Part shown: piece by piece, positions 1-18,559 of the stretch
Numbering within the stretch: the first letter of the stretch is position 1
How the letters are laid out: each line of letters opens with the position of its first letter
NCBI RefSeq assembly: GCF_021155765.1
Contig: NC_060108.1
Location: 21,725,025-21,789,024 of the forward strand
Direction of reading: 5' to 3'
Length of the DNA stretch: 64,000 nt
Source: Diprion similis
Lineage: Eukaryota > Arthropoda > Insecta > Hymenoptera > Diprionidae
Notes under the pieces: generated by a model
What the model was told of the DNA's origin: nothing
The model's database searches: none
The model's input: only the letters and a program-made list of their open reading frames with translations
Made by a program: the position numbers and the translations under genes

Positions 1-923
1 AAAGTTCAGTGTCTCAAATTCATAGAAATACGTGACATGAAGTAAACAAACCTTTCTGCATGCGATCCACTAAAAAACTTTGGCCACTAAATTCACAAGT
101 CGCTGCCAATTATTCAGTATATTACTTTATTCGTGCGAATATCATTCGAAAGGTACGTGCTAGCAAAATAGGATGATCACAGTACCTCACGAAGCTAATA
201 CATTATCAATTAAAAACTGCAAGAAAACTTAGCGTCGTGAACAGCCAACGATCAAAGATGTCTAACGTGAAGAACGCGTTGTACCGGACTTCAAATATCG
301 GTTACGAGATTCAAACTTGTTTTTATATATACCAAATCCCTTCATTGGACCAATGAAAAACGGGTAGGTCGCATCCAGCCAATTAGAAAAGTTTCGAATT
401 TTCGACTCGATGCATTTTAAAAACTCAATAAACAAGTCTATAAAACTACTAAAACTTTACGCAAAAATGTGTGAAAATTTTCGGAATGCGCTTCGTCAGA
501 CACGAATCAGTACTTTTTTCCGCCTAAGTTTTATTCAGATTAATTGAAATTGCTGAAAAACTTGAAAATCTCTAGTCATATGTGCCCACAATAAGCAATG
601 GATCCGCGATTATATCGTATGTAATAGATTTCCGACCGAAGGTATTCAACCAATAAAATAATAAGTTTGAAATCTCATCAATGCGTCTTTCATTATTTAT
701 TTGAGACCGTTACTGACTATCGCAATTAGTTAAATTAAAGCTTCAGCAGTCACGGATGTTGAATTTCTAATACAGCATCCGTCAAGTCTTGTATACCTTT
801 TCACCTAGTTTCCACGTTTACCGTCAGAGCCACGTAAAAGCTCATCAGACTTTCTAACCTTGTAGTGGTGGGAAAGTGGAATTGTGAAGATTTTCCGAAT
901 TAATATTAATAACAGACATAATA
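1..923. other. Upstream region of DHX8, no gene seen
   Basis: No open frame of useful length and no recognisable RNA gene is visible. The sequence is AT-rich and ends in the probable promoter and 5' untranslated region of the DHX8 gene, whose ATG is at 924. I see no convincing TATA box. Confidence 0.5.
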
Positions 924-5912
<4,989 letters not shown>

Positions 5913-8243
5913 ACTGAATATTCGTATTTTGAAGCTATCAATTATACATATTATGTTTTCATCTTGAAACCAACATTACCAATGCTGAAATCAACCACAA
6001 ACGGTCCGTCTTCATGGCCTGGTTAGTACTATAAAAAAATTCTGAGTTGCTAATAACACCATTTGACAAAGCGAAAACCTGTTTCCGACATTATGCCGAC
6101 ACTGTAATGTGGAACACTTATTTAATTTTTAATGTGATTTTACGACTACGTATTGCAGATGAAAGTAATTTTGTGAGAAACACAGTGGATTGGGACATGT
6201 TGATTCAAATTATTGGAAGGGTGTAAAAATTTCGGGGTGTAAGTCATTCTCAATTTTTGTGATAAATTGACGGTATCCAATCAGCCCTGGATAATTTTAT
6301 GTACAGGACACATGAGAAAATGTGTGTCGTCAACAGGATAAGATTATACATGGACGAATAAAAATTAATTTACCTATTCTGTATGTATTGTGTAAATATT
6401 ATACCGTTCAATATTTTTACTTTTGATTTAATTGAACATTCCTGCACAAATAAACAATGGTCTTGGCCATATAATGGTGTGTCCTGTGAGAGGGATGTTA
6501 AATTGTGCAGAAGAAAGTCATCAGAGATATATTAGAAGCACGGAAAAGAAGTCAAGTACGTAATATTTGGGTCCATCTATGCACCTTCTGAAACTACCAA
6601 TTTACTGCTAACTACTACTACTTGCGTGAAATGTGGTTATCACAGATGGTGTTACTGACAAAAAAATTCCAACTTAAAGCCTCGAATACAAAATTGCAGA
6701 ACGTAGACGTTGTTTAGTAACAGAACATCCATCATTAAAAACAAATGCAAACAAAAGGTGAGAATGAGGTAAGAATTAAATAGCTTCTCATTGATCCAAA
6801 TGTCGTCTGGTTCAAGAAAGAATGTATCAAAATCAGTAGAAATTTCAAGTTGTTCGACTTCGTCAGATGGATAACAATTTTGATGAGTGGTTGCACGGTA
6901 ATGTACAGCAATATGTAAAAGTGCTGCCCAATAACTTGGACTGTCATTCCAATTTTCAAATTTCGAGACTTGCAGCGATAAAATTGGTGACGAAAGATAT
7001 GGTAGTATTACAGTTTATTAAGATTTAATAAAAGTGAAGACTCTTACAGGTACGTCATACCATAAAATGCAAACAGCGACAATACTTAATATATTGAAAA
7101 TACAAAAATTCACAGCACAACACTAAATTGGTGAATAATGTAGAGAAAAAAAATTGATACCTTATTCGCGTTTACATGCTACATTTTTCTAACACTAACA
7201 CACTAATTATTATGCGCGAAATCTATTTTTATTTTCGACATACAAATTTTACGACTTATTGTTAGATGACTATGTTCTTATGTATGAACTTCGTATATCA
7301 TACCTTCAGTGTGGTTAAATATTTAAGTAATTGTCGCAATAATAATTGTTATAATCATAGTAATCATAATAATAATAACAACAATAATAATAATAATACT
7401 CAAGGACAATACAATTAATTTGGTTCAAGCATATGAATTGAAGCTTGTTGTGATAGCCATTGTCAATAATCTCTCAAGTAAAGAAAATAATCTTTGTATA
7501 CACGAGACCACCAAAAGGGTTGCATGTTAGCAGATTATTCAAACAAATTTTATTGTGATAATAATTGGCACTAGGAACTAGCAGCGAATAATAATATGGT
7601 AATGAGAGACTCTGGCAATAATATAATTTTGAATCACAGATGTACACTGTGTGATACATCGTTAAACATGCACATCAGGTTAATTACGTACATCAGTAGA
7701 AAAGTGATAGGTCAACGACATTTTTACTGACTACATTAAACTGTTCTTCATTGTTTCTTTAAAATGTATTAATCATCTTGACAACTCAGGGTTAAAATTA
7801 AGTACTCTCCAAGATTGAAACAGTTGAGAGATATTTGTTTGCTTCTTTTTCTACGATTACTATACACATAGTAGGTACATCATTCCTCAAGTGATTGAAA
7901 AATAAACGTTACGTTACATAGTGATTGTAGCGACTATATGTCATATAAAATATTCCCTAATTAGTACACTGCCAATTAGGTACAAGTCAGATAATAATTT
8001 ATATTGGTTCATAGTTTGGTTAATACATGTTCAAGTATTACAGTATCGCTTGTGCCGTTTATCAATAAAATGTAAAGAATAAATATAGTATCAGTCAAAT
8101 ATTGAATGAGTATTTAAAGTGGCATGAGTCAGCTTAAATAGGTGCAAGCAAATAAATTGCGATTGGGAGAATAAGTGTTTCAATCTGTGTTACGTGAACA
8201 ACAAATGGATAGCGTTGCCTATTCAGATGTGGAGGAGAACTAA
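5913..8243. other. Convergent 3' region of DHX8 and ARL6IP1
   Basis: About 2.3 kb between two stop codons, very AT-rich, with scattered AATAAA-like signals on the plus strand (for example near 6357 and 6449). It should hold both 3' untranslated regions. A trinucleotide-like AAT/AAC-rich stretch lies at 7340-7400. The short open frames here have no family resemblance and are taken as chance. Confidence 0.5.
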
Positions 8244-9870
8244 TTAAGACAACTTGGGACGCGTCAGATAGCTGCATAATAGTTTAATAGGTTGTTGCAT
8301 CCTTCCGTTATGTCTCAAGCCCGGTAGAAGAAGGAGACTGTTTACTAGAAATTTTGAAAACAAATAAGACAATTAGATACATAAACGGAATTATGTGAAA
8401 CGTCAATCTTCTCGTATTTTGGAAATATACGAAAGACTTTCGAGTAGATGGCAAAAATACACGATAAAACATAACTCTTCCAAGTAACAAATAGATTTAT
8501 AATAAATGAAATGATATATACCTATGACATACATCAGGAACAAATTGTTGACTGTGTTTCCAATCAATGCAAGTCCGAGCAGTACAGCTGTTATTACTCC
8601 GTAGTACTGTAAAGAACAATAGATTCAGGCAAATGTGATTTTATAGCGTCAAAGTAAGTATTCCGATTTACGTACCATATTGGCATGATTAGTACGAGCC
8701 CATAACGCTGTTTTCCATATACTTTGCAACTGAGTAATAGCATTGGATAATCTTTGGCAGATTTCATCTAGTTTACGTTCTTTCTGTCCTGTCCAACTGT
8801 TTGTGGAGCAAAATGTGGAAATCAGTATTGGTCCCAGATAATCGCCCAATGCCATTAATAGTAGACCTACAGAAATGACTGTAAGTATGGCTGGCTCCAT
8901 GAACCACATCAACCTTAAACAAATTATACAAAAAAAATTGTATTTAAAATTTTCCCAATTCAATTTAATGTTTTACAATATAATCGTACTGGTTTAAAAA
9001 TTTAACTTATTAAATCAGGTTTTTTAATTCTTAGTTTCATGAATGTGCAATGTGCAATGATTCCACACGATGGTGATGTGATATTTGCTCACTTTCCTTT
9101 GAAGAATTTTAACACTGAAATTCAACCCCTTTATAGTGACTCCATCAACGATTTTTTAACTTCCCACACATTTATATTTATACAAATTAATTGAACTTCA
9201 GGATATAAGTGAACTTGAAAACAAGAGGTAAATGATTAATTACTCTGCTAAGCTCAAGTAGTATGTAAAATTTTGTGTGAAAATATCGAGACAGAGATCA
9301 GCATTTCGGAAGCAGTTTGACAGTGAAAAAATTCTTATTGAACAGAAATAAACTTGTAGTTGAAATTTGCAGATACAAAGTCCTGACATGATGAAAGAAC
9401 ATCAATATGCAATTAAACTTGTCCCTACTTACTGACAGATTTTTAACAACAATGCATCGTTCGGATAAGGTTTGTAAGCTTACAGAAAAATAGAAGTTGT
9501 GAGTCCAAGAATGAGACCTGGATGCCAGGACTGTTCCCAGAGGAGTATTGAATTCAAGGGTAGAATAACCTCTCGCCAACACTCCATACATCGCTTCAGT
9601 TGTTTCATTTGCTTGTCCTGAAAATATTTTCATGCATTCACGATTCATAACTAGAGTTACATACAAGAGGTATACATGGTTCTAGAAATTCTCTTGATTG
9701 ATTTTTTGTGGAAGCTACCCCACAAAGGATATAAGGGCAACAGTACATTAATCATCTATACGTAGTTTTCACTTGAAAAAATGAATGCAAAGCTACGCAT
9801 ACACGTACTTCTTTAGAGGGTATCAAAACTGGGATGAACTCACCTTTTCGACGGCTGGCGTATCTGGCAT
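8244..9870 (-). CDS. ARL6IP1: ARL6IP1-like ER membrane-shaping protein
   Basis: Five coding exons on the minus strand join into 194 aa: 9844-9870, 9484-9617, 8676-8913, 8522-8606 and 8244-8344. The start is the ATG at 9870, giving MPDTPAVEK followed by DKQMKQL and the conserved WREVILPL...LLWEQSW block. Long hydrophobic segments follow (LILGLTTSIFL, AILTVISVGLLLMALGDYL), then SNAITQLQSIW and a C-terminal pair of hydrophobic segments with GNTVNNLFL and VNSLLLLPGL. This order matches ARL6IP1, a small tetraspanning hairpin protein of tubular endoplasmic reticulum that interacts with Arl6 and affects ER shape and glutamate transport. The C-terminus after LLLLPGL is short and polar. It shares a divergent upstream region of about 1 kb with UBE2S. 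Confidence 0.93.
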
Positions 9871-10897
9871 GTTATTTTACGTTTCCAATATTATTTGCAG
9901 GGTTTGAACAGTTCACGGACGTAAATCAAACAGCCCGAGTATTTGTGCGGCAAACGAATATGTGTGAGTTGCGTGTGACTGAACGGAAGTTAACTATTCA
10001 TTAATACCCTGGAGTCAAAGAAATCTCTATATTCATGCAGTCAGATTTATATTTCACCATTCAATTTTTCTATAATTTCTCTAATAATTTACACGTTTTA
10101 TATGAGTTTTCACTTTTTTCTAATTCGTCAACCTATAATCGTTACAACAGTCCTACTGTCGCCTTTGAAACATACCAAAGTAGTACGTACAATGCAATTG
10201 GTTGATTTTAACAGATCCAACCAATGGCGTGCCGGTATATATTGTTTATTAACAAGTATGAATTGATTACGGAGAATATACTTCGAATCGCGATCAAGTT
10301 TTCTATGTTTATGAATATCCTTACGGCGTAAAATTGTATAATTAATACACTAGAAACTAAGTGTAGGAAAGGGTCGGGCTAATAATTAATTCAATATTTA
10401 TAATATATTTATTGTAGGTCCTGTTGTCATTTCCAATTATTCTCTCAAGGAGCATGTGCGTCGTGTACGCAGGAGCTCGGGTTAAATAAGGACCGTTTGT
10501 AGCAGCATTGCGCCGCCCATTGCTTCGATATAACCGTTGACTGAAAGAATTTCACAACAGTCGAGGAAGGATATAACGGATGTGGATGTACGGGTTACCT
10601 GCTGAGAAATAGCTGCGATGCAGTATATCTGTATATTACATTAGCACGTCGCTCAAAGGTGGCGGCAGGTCTGCAGAAGTCTGTAATTGGATAGAATCCG
10701 CGTAGCGAGTATATACACAACGGCAATACATGTTACCGCGCACCGGATTGGTCAAGAATTCAAAATGTTGGTTATTGGAGGCGATGCCGTGCTGATGGAG
10801 CTGATGTTGTGACGTTAGACGTTTTATTCTGGTAATACTGGTTAATTGCTGGTGTCCCGAGGTTCCACTTTCGAATATCCGTAGAAATTTTACTGAT
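9871..10897. promoter_or_regulatory. Divergent intergenic region ARL6IP1/UBE2S
   Basis: About 1 kb between the two start codons, containing the 5' leaders and probably both promoters. An ordinary AT-rich half is followed by a more GC-rich stretch at 10430-10880 next to UBE2S. No other coding exon was recognised. Confidence 0.45.
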
Positions 10898-13119
10898 ATG
10901 GCTACGATGAGTTCGGTGAGTACTAATTGAGAATTAATTTTCAACCGGATACCCGAATTAAATATGTTGGAAACAACTTCGTTGTTTACATTTCGTTACT
11001 ACTGCTCAGATCCGAGCTCATGTGGAATGGCTTTTTTCAATTACAATTTCCATCGAACTCTCGGCATTCGTTTCAGATATCAAACGTCGAGAATCTCTCA
11101 CCACAAATAATACGCCGTGTAGTCAAGGAGATGAACGATCTTTCCACTCAACCTCCAGAAGGGATTCGAGTCATTATAAATGAGGAGGATGTCACAGACA
11201 TTCAGGCTGTCATTGAGGGACCAGGTGAGTTGAGTTTTACCCACAATCTCAAATATTTTTAACCCAATCACAATTAACATTGACCTCAATCCTTGTGGTA
11301 AATGATGCATAAGAATTATTTAGTTCTTGTGTTCATTACGTTTGAAACTACGGAGATTGTTTGGTTGTGGCGTAATATGGTCCTCCGTCTCTACCCTTCT
11401 ATACTGCTTTCACTCTAACTGTATCTTTATGTAAGTGGCAATGCTAATAGGTTCAGAGCTTGTCTGCTTATAAATGAATAGATCATTAGATTCACGTAAT
11501 TGATTAGCATTATTGAGAAATTTATTTCAATATACCAGTACTTCAGAAATATTCACCTACAGACATCCATAGGTGTTCATGAATTGAAGTCTTTTACGTT
11601 TTAGGTACCTACCTCATCTATTATATGTTATGATCGTTTTAGTAAAGACATTCTGCAGAGCAGAAATTTAGTCGAACATCAAATTATCACGCCGTTTTGT
11701 AACTGTTTGTTAGAACCAGTTATTATTTGTCACAATTTGAACTTAATGGGGCTGGAACTTAAAGAATGTGGCCTAATATTTACTTGTCGATTGAATATTA
11801 CAGATATTCGTATTTTTGCATTACAGCCGGTACTCCTTATGCTGGTGGTTTCTTCAGAGTAAAACTTGCTTTGGGAAAAGATTTTCCACAGGGACCGCCG
11901 AAAGCATTTTTCCTAACAAAAATTTTTCATCCCAATGTCGCTAAAAATGGAGAAATATGCGTTAACACTTTGAAGAAGGATTGGAAATCAGATCTCGGAA
12001 TACAGCACATATTGCTGGTATGAAAATCCAAAATACAATATGTAATTTTAGGATAATTTTAAATGTTTTATCCAGTGATTCTGAGGAGAATTTATCATAT
12101 TAACAAATATCTCAAGATCCATGTTTCAAAATATGTCTCAGACTACGAATTTCAAACTGAAAAAAAGTACACTGTAATCAGAAATGTGTACTAATTTTTA
12201 ATTCAAGCATACCGTTTTACATTATGTGTTCTGGTGGTGACAAATGCATCAGTCATTGACTTCTTCATAGATTTGGTGACATCAAGTTTAATTTTATAAA
12301 CAAAATCGATGATTGTGTTTTGCCGTAGTTATGAAAAGTTTTGTTTCAAAAAATGTTTCCATCATGAATTTGTCCCATATGCCACGCTCAATCTAATGAG
12401 CCAACTAGCGTACTTTTGGGGTCACGACAAATTGTTGAAGATTGTGAAATTCATAGCATTACATATTGACAGAATAGAGTCTTCCTTAGCAGTGAGTGAA
12501 AATTTGACCTGACACCTATATTTGGGTGAATTCCTTTTCAGACAGTGAAATGTCTACTGATTGTCCCCAATGCTGAATCAGCTTTGAATGAAGAGGCAGG
12601 TAAATTACTTTTAGAGAGATATGATGATTATTCGGAACGAGCTAAAATGATGACCGAAATCCATGCGCAGGTAAGTTATCCTCATCGTTTCAATCAGTAT
12701 TGTCCTAGCATAAGTGTAAAAGTCATTCCAATATTAATCTCGAAATCGAGGGCTTACTGAAGTTAAAATTAGTCTATTATTAAAATAGCGTCGGTTTCAT
12801 AATGCATTGTGAAAGAATAAACTAATCTTTAAATCGACTGTAAAGATAGCATATTGTCATTACTTACACAAGTATTTGTGTGGTCAATGCGAACCAAATT
12901 ACGTCATTTTCATATTTTCAAACAGATCAATGATCTATGTAATTCATGAATTTTTTCACGAAACAGGGTGGTGGAAAAGGAGCCAAGTCTGGTTTCGAAA
13001 GTTCCGCTTCCACCGACGCTGGTGGTCCTCTACCAAAAAAGCACGCCGGGGATAAAAAACTTGCTGCGGAAAAGAAAAAAATCTTAAAAGATAAAAAAAG
13101 AACACTCAAACGGTTATGA
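10898..13119 (+). CDS. UBE2S: UBE2S ubiquitin-conjugating enzyme E2 (APC/C K11 chain elongation)
   Basis: Five coding exons join into 212 aa: 10898-10915, 11077-11224, 11827-12017, 12542-12670 and 12967-13119. The UBC fold runs from about residue 10 to 160. The E2 signature [15 protein letters not shown] places the catalytic cysteine at residue 100. A Lys-rich tail follows, ending in KRTLKRL. In this family the E2 extends K11-linked ubiquitin chains on anaphase-promoting complex substrates, and the C-terminal Leu-Arg-type tail docks on the APC/C. Here the last residues are R-L, so the docking end appears kept. The first coding exon has only six codons (MATMSS), with a second in-frame ATG at codon 4. 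Length is close to the animal norm. The 3' neighbour ALYREF is convergent. Confidence 0.96.
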
Positions 13120-15407
13120 AGGAATAGTAATAATAATTGACCCCCCCCCCCGTTTTTGATCATTTAAAAGTCTGGCGTGGATAAAATGTCTTATACGTTG
13201 TACACAGTAACTTCTTATTATTAAAAATTTATTACATAGAGATGACTGACCTTGTTATTAAATAATTAGAAAGAATTTAAATAGCCATAATGGATAAAAT
13301 GAAAATATAAACTCTGGCTGAGAGTCTAGGTCAGAGAAATGCTAAACTTCTGTTCAATTGTATGACATAATTATCTACAAGTGCAAAAATAATTTAGGCA
13401 ATACCATCTGATCGTTCATAAATATACGATCTTTGGGCTAAGAAATATTTTTACATACAATATGTACAGAATATAACATAGTATGATATGATGTTCTAGA
13501 TTATTTAAATTAGATATAAGCTTGTAACTCCAGAATCTTACCTATTACATATTATCACGTGATTCCAAAGTTTATGTTACACATATACATGTGCATCATC
13601 ATCGAAAAGATCAGTCCTCTGTTAGGCAATTTTGTATAACAAAATTATTTACTCTTTTTTTCGTTTTTCTATCAATCACAGAAATTTATTATTGTGTATA
13701 TCATATAATTGTTAAATTTATTTCGCTCTCAAAAGAGAAAACTCTATTGAAGCATAGTAATTAATCATGTGACCTGCAATAAATATTTCTTTATGAAAAA
13801 TTATGATTTTCTAAAAAGTGAAGCAAATAATTTAAAAAAGATTCGAATCGTTTTCTGGAATATATTTGTACGTGAGTATTGCGGTGGACAAATTTGATAG
13901 AAAATGAATATTTTCGATAGTTAAGAGTGTTGGTCTCGAAGTTCTCCATAGTTTAAAGATACATTGTTGCATTTCTAGATCCAACTCATTGACATCAATA
14001 CGGATTGTTTGCGCTTGAAATCATTTGCTTGAACGAAGCCGCTGAGTGTAAAAGCGATTTCAATATCAAAATTAGACTTTGTAGAATTATATAATATAGC
14101 TTGGTAATTCTAATTGTGCTTCAAAATTTGATCAGTGGAATAAAATGTGCTTGAATTGTTAGCATAGTTTATATCGTAATATTTCTATACCAACTATACG
14201 TAAGTTAAGTAGCACTAGCGCAATTTTTCATACAGATATTTACTATGCACCGAAACTAACGGAAAAAACAGAAAAACACCACAAATGTCTGGCTTTCTTA
14301 AGAAAAAATGTTCATCGGCAGATGCATTGGTCACTTATGAATTCATGATTATCTATTACTCCTTGTAACGCTGCACAGCATGATACGGGAATGATATTAA
14401 ATAAACAACGAGTTTTATTTTTTTTTCTATTTATTTAAATAGACTTTAGAGTATTTCGTTGATCAGTCTTGTAGTATGAGAGTCAAAGGAGTGTATTGGA
14501 GATACACATCGACACCCAATAATATCAGGCCATTATTGTGGAAAAAACTAGTTACTGATGACCTGACTGAATTATATGTTCACAGCCTTAACGCACCGCA
14601 GCTCAATTATTTACGGTGGTTTTTTTCATGTTTATTTCTTCTCAACCTTGCATGTGTCATTATTTAGTAACGACAATAGTTCACTATGGTGAAAAAAATT
14701 CATCATCTTCTTGGATACATTTACAAATCATTACAAGCATTCTAAACGTTATAATGTTGTGTGTATTGTATAATATCGTTATCGATACTGTTATGACGTT
14801 GCTCTAACAATTACCAACAACTAAATGTAGCACACTTAATAAAACCTTCGTAATTTGTTTATTATTAAAGAGGATGATGATAATATGAACGCCACTTACA
14901 TAATGGTAACGTTATTTTTACAGTGTTGCCTTCAACTTATATTTATTAAGGGCTATAAGCACATTGCGTACTTTGATAAATAACAACTTTTGAAGGTGAA
15001 TTTGAGTGTATTTTTCAGTTTATGATCACACACGCACGGTATTACATACAAAATTCATACAGCCTTTATATTATGTCACAACTTTTTATTCTTTCCCATG
15101 TCCAATTCAATTTTTTTTTACCTCGGATGCCGAAAATCATGGCAAGATTTTATTCTGCAGCATATTCTTGTTGCATTTGAGTTGTTATTAGGTATCTAAA
15201 CTCTATGAGTAGTAGAACGTCAAACATAATTAAAAAATACCCATTCCGAGACAATCAAAAAAAAAAACTTTTTCTTTACTCTCACGTTATAATTTCATGA
15301 TTATTAACCTATTGGGAAATAAGAGACACTGTTTCGTTCTTCAATTAATAAGCGAACGGTTAAATGAGAAAGAAGATATATGGAGTAGAATTTTATACTA
15401 TCTTATG
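13120..15407. other. Convergent 3' region of UBE2S and ALYREF
   Basis: About 2.3 kb of AT-rich sequence without a supported gene. It begins with an 11-base C run (13141-13151) just after the UBE2S stop. It should hold both 3' untranslated regions. No RNA gene was recognised. Confidence 0.45.
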
Positions 15408-18400
15408 TTACTTCACTTCCTTAACGTATGCTTCTAGCTCTGCATCCAATTCTTCTGCAGTTGGGGTCTTGGCTGGTGTCCGTCCACCTCCTCTAGTTCC
15501 ACCACGTCGACCGCCAGTTCCACGACCTGACGAAAACAAGAATCAGACCAATTAGACGAAATTGGTCTATCTATATCTATCTCGTGAGTAGATAAGTATT
15601 AATGCTATGGAAAATATACGCTATACCAACATTACAGGCTCGACTGAAACACTTAAATCTAATATATCAATTATTTTAAATAATTGCTAAACAAAGTAAA
15701 GTACCTCGGTTGGAACTAGCTCCGCGAGCCCCTCGGAAGCGTGGCTGTGCCCGTTGCGCAAAGCTGCCACTACTGAGTCTACTTCCTCGGATGGACGAGG
15801 TGACTGGAAGTTCTGAGGTAGCAACTTGGATATTCATCTCTCGACCTGTTGACGGATTAATTAGTATTAAGTAGTTCTTTCCGTGGCTTGTGCGCAAACT
15901 GAGTGTTCTTTGGTGAGACAAATGTTCTCAGCACACACGGGCCACTGATCATTGACAGGCTGAAGGCAAGTTGTGCCAAAAACATCCGTCGGGCCGAATG
16001 ACAGTTTACGGTCGAGCTCCATACGATATTTGATATTGTTCACGGATTTGATATTTTTCACGGCACAGGCATGAAAACAGGTTTCAAAAGGCCACTTTTT
16101 CATGCCTGTATCGTAAAAACTATATTAATACTTTACTACAAAGAATTTAACTCCATTATTACTTTCACATCAATGTAAATCATTATACTAAATTTGTCCT
16201 GTACGGTACAATTGAATTTCAATTAGACTTGGGGAAAAAAAAAAAAAAAAATAAATAAACTTACCATCAAGAGGTACGCCATTGTATTGTTTCATTGCTT
16301 TGATGGCATCAGCTCTCCTTTCGAATATAACGTCTGCTGAGCCAAGCGATCGGCCAGATCTGTCATAGTGTACGGCAGCTGATTTCAGTGGGCCAAACTC
16401 ACTGAATAATTCCTAGTAGTCATTTGAGGTAAAAAAAAATTCAATTAAAGTACTGTCAAACAAATTCATTTACTTGTTTATAACTAGGGATCTACTTGTA
16501 AGTGTTTTGAATATTTTAGAAAACTCGAACTCCCAAAAAATTTTTAATTCCTTAAATTCAAGTTGTGTGTAAATATCAAATTCCAATTTAAGTAGTAACT
16601 AAACATGTGTAACGACTTGTATGTCGGTTATTCCCGAGCGGTAAGGAATAGCCGTTTGGTTCTATTCCGCTTTTACACTATTAGTAATAGTAGTAACCGG
16701 GAATGTAGTGAGTAGTTGACGATTCTGTTTATAGCTTTTTATTCGATGGGTACAATTTAAGAGGTGGATCAGAAGTGAAGTAGCGAGTCGAGAGCGAAGC
16801 GAGAGTCAGTGCAGAAAAGAAGGGTGCATAGTCAGGGTTCTAGGAACGAGAGGAGATAGTGAAGTCGGATGAAATGGAGAGTATCATTGATAAGTGGGAC
16901 GAAGGATGAGTGGTGAGTGTGAAGAGGGGCTGAGCACGTAACACATACGACGAACTGAAAGTTGTTGAGAAGAATGGAAAATATTAGGTATATATTACAT
17001 TGATATTATACCTGAATATCGGAATCGGATACTCCAAAATCAAGATTTGAAACGAGTAGTTTGGTAGTGCCCGTACCACCGATTGCACCTCGTCCAACTT
17101 TCTTGACTCCATCAAACATGTCATGTTTCCATGCACTGTTTACATCTCCCTAAAATTAACACAAAATCCGATATCATTATGAGAAACGCGAGGTTTGGTT
17201 AATGGTCTTAAATTAATTAAACCTTAATTAAATATATTCAATTCATTCTATATAGACCTTCGCAAGACTCGTTTACTTCTGTGTGTGATCAGGTAATAAA
17301 ACAGAACGAGTTCATGTATGTAATTCAGCAGTTGAACATACACACTTATTTAAACTCATGAATATCATTTATACATGTTTGTTTTTTTTACAATCATTCG
17401 TATATTTTTTTAATACAAAGACAGAAGACTATGTAGTCATGATATTCATTCAACTGGGTAAAAACATTCTTATAAAATGAACGATACATTCAAATTTGGT
17501 AGCATCTATTAACATAGATCTATCAATTCATTTTATAGAATTTCTTTTGATGTAAACAAAAATATAATGTGGCTATCTTGAAAGAAAACGGAAAAAATTG
17601 AAACAAGATTAGAAGTACACAAGTGAACGGAGTCAAACTACGACCATCTGCAAAATAATTGGTAAAAGTAAACTATTTGCATTTTTAAGAAATAGATTAT
17701 TCATGTTAGACTGTGAATGAAATACAGATGCTTATAGCATGCCAAGGACGAATTTGCTATACAAAAAATAAAACCATGATAGTATGCTACTTTTGAGACT
17801 ACCCACGAAAAATTGGATAGCAATATAAACTTAGTATAAAGATTATTTTATTCGTATTATCCATAAACGATGATTATATTACTGACGTAATTTAAGAAAG
17901 TTACATCGTGAGAGGACTATCAAAAAGTGAAACGCATTTTCTAACCGAAAAGGTCAAATGTGAAAATTTTATTGACACTACGTTTAATTAGACGCGCTCA
18001 TTGAATGACGCAATTTCGAATTTTTTGGTACTGGGGATGTAGTGTTGCTGCATTTTACAGTTTCTAATCTTGTTTCTAATAATGTAATTGTAATTTTGGG
18101 AGTGATGAATGAAGTACGAAAAATGAGGTTCAGAAAAGAAATAAAACAAATTGACGTGAAATAATATCCGCAACAAGAATATGACCGCATGTGTGCAGTT
18201 CCGAAATTAACGGCCAGACATGCATCGATACACACAGGCAAATGAAGCCTGATGAGAGCTTGTTGAAGAAAGCAACTTCATCTAGAATAAAACTTTATGA
18301 AAAACTTGGAATAGCTGGAATGATCTGATTTTGAGGATGGAAGAATAATAATTACTCGGGTGTATGGAACTGCTGATCGGCCAATTCCTCCTCGGCTTCG

Positions 18401-18553
18401 GCCGCGCATCACTCCACCGCCGGCTCGTGAAGCACCCCGGATACCACGTCTCGGCGAAGCTGTTCCACGTCCACGTCTTCCGCCGCCCCGGGTTCTTCCA
18501 CCTTTGTTCTGCTTGATGATATCGTCGAGACTCATTTCGATTTTGTCTACCAT
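15408..18553 (-). CDS. ALYREF: ALYREF/Aly mRNA export adaptor (THO complex subunit 4)
   Basis: Five coding exons join into 247 aa: 18356-18553, 17012-17149, 16265-16412, 15705-15845 and 15408-15526. The protein opens with the conserved N-terminal motif [14 protein letters not shown] (UAP56/NXF1-binding box), followed by an RG-rich arm. One RRM spans about residues 83-160 ([37 protein letters not shown]). A second RG-rich region precedes the C-terminal helix [12 protein letters not shown], again a UAP56-binding motif. It couples splicing and transcription to nuclear mRNA export within TREX. An ATG two codons upstream (18559) is also in frame; I chose 18553 because the family begins MVDK or MADK. 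Introns 2 and 3 contain an LTR-like insertion and an unexplained open frame, listed separately. NTHL1 copy 1 is divergent. Confidence 0.96.
15867..16105 (-). other. Unexplained open frame in ALYREF intron 3, possible alternative terminal exon
   Basis: On the minus strand an acceptor-like TTTTTACGATACAG ends at 16106. It is followed by 78 codons without a stop, ending in TAA at 15867. The phase fits ALYREF exon 3, whose last base G plus GC gives Gly, so splicing would give RRM followed by a new Cys-containing tail ([13 protein letters not shown]...). The TAA lies just upstream of the normal exon 4 acceptor. I do not recognise the peptide. It could be an alternative 3' exon, a captured fragment of another gene, or chance. 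Confidence 0.3.
16608..16943. mobile_element. Candidate solo LTR in ALYREF intron 2
   Basis: A 336-bp segment starts TGTAACGAC and ends CACGTAACA, the TG...CA ends expected of an LTR. Its composition differs from the flanking intron, with a purine-rich GAGTCGAGAGCGAAGCGAGAG-like interior. The flanks are CATG on the left and CATA on the right, only a 3/4 match to a target duplication. No coding part is present. Low confidence. Confidence 0.3.
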
Positions 18554-18559
18554 CTTCAT

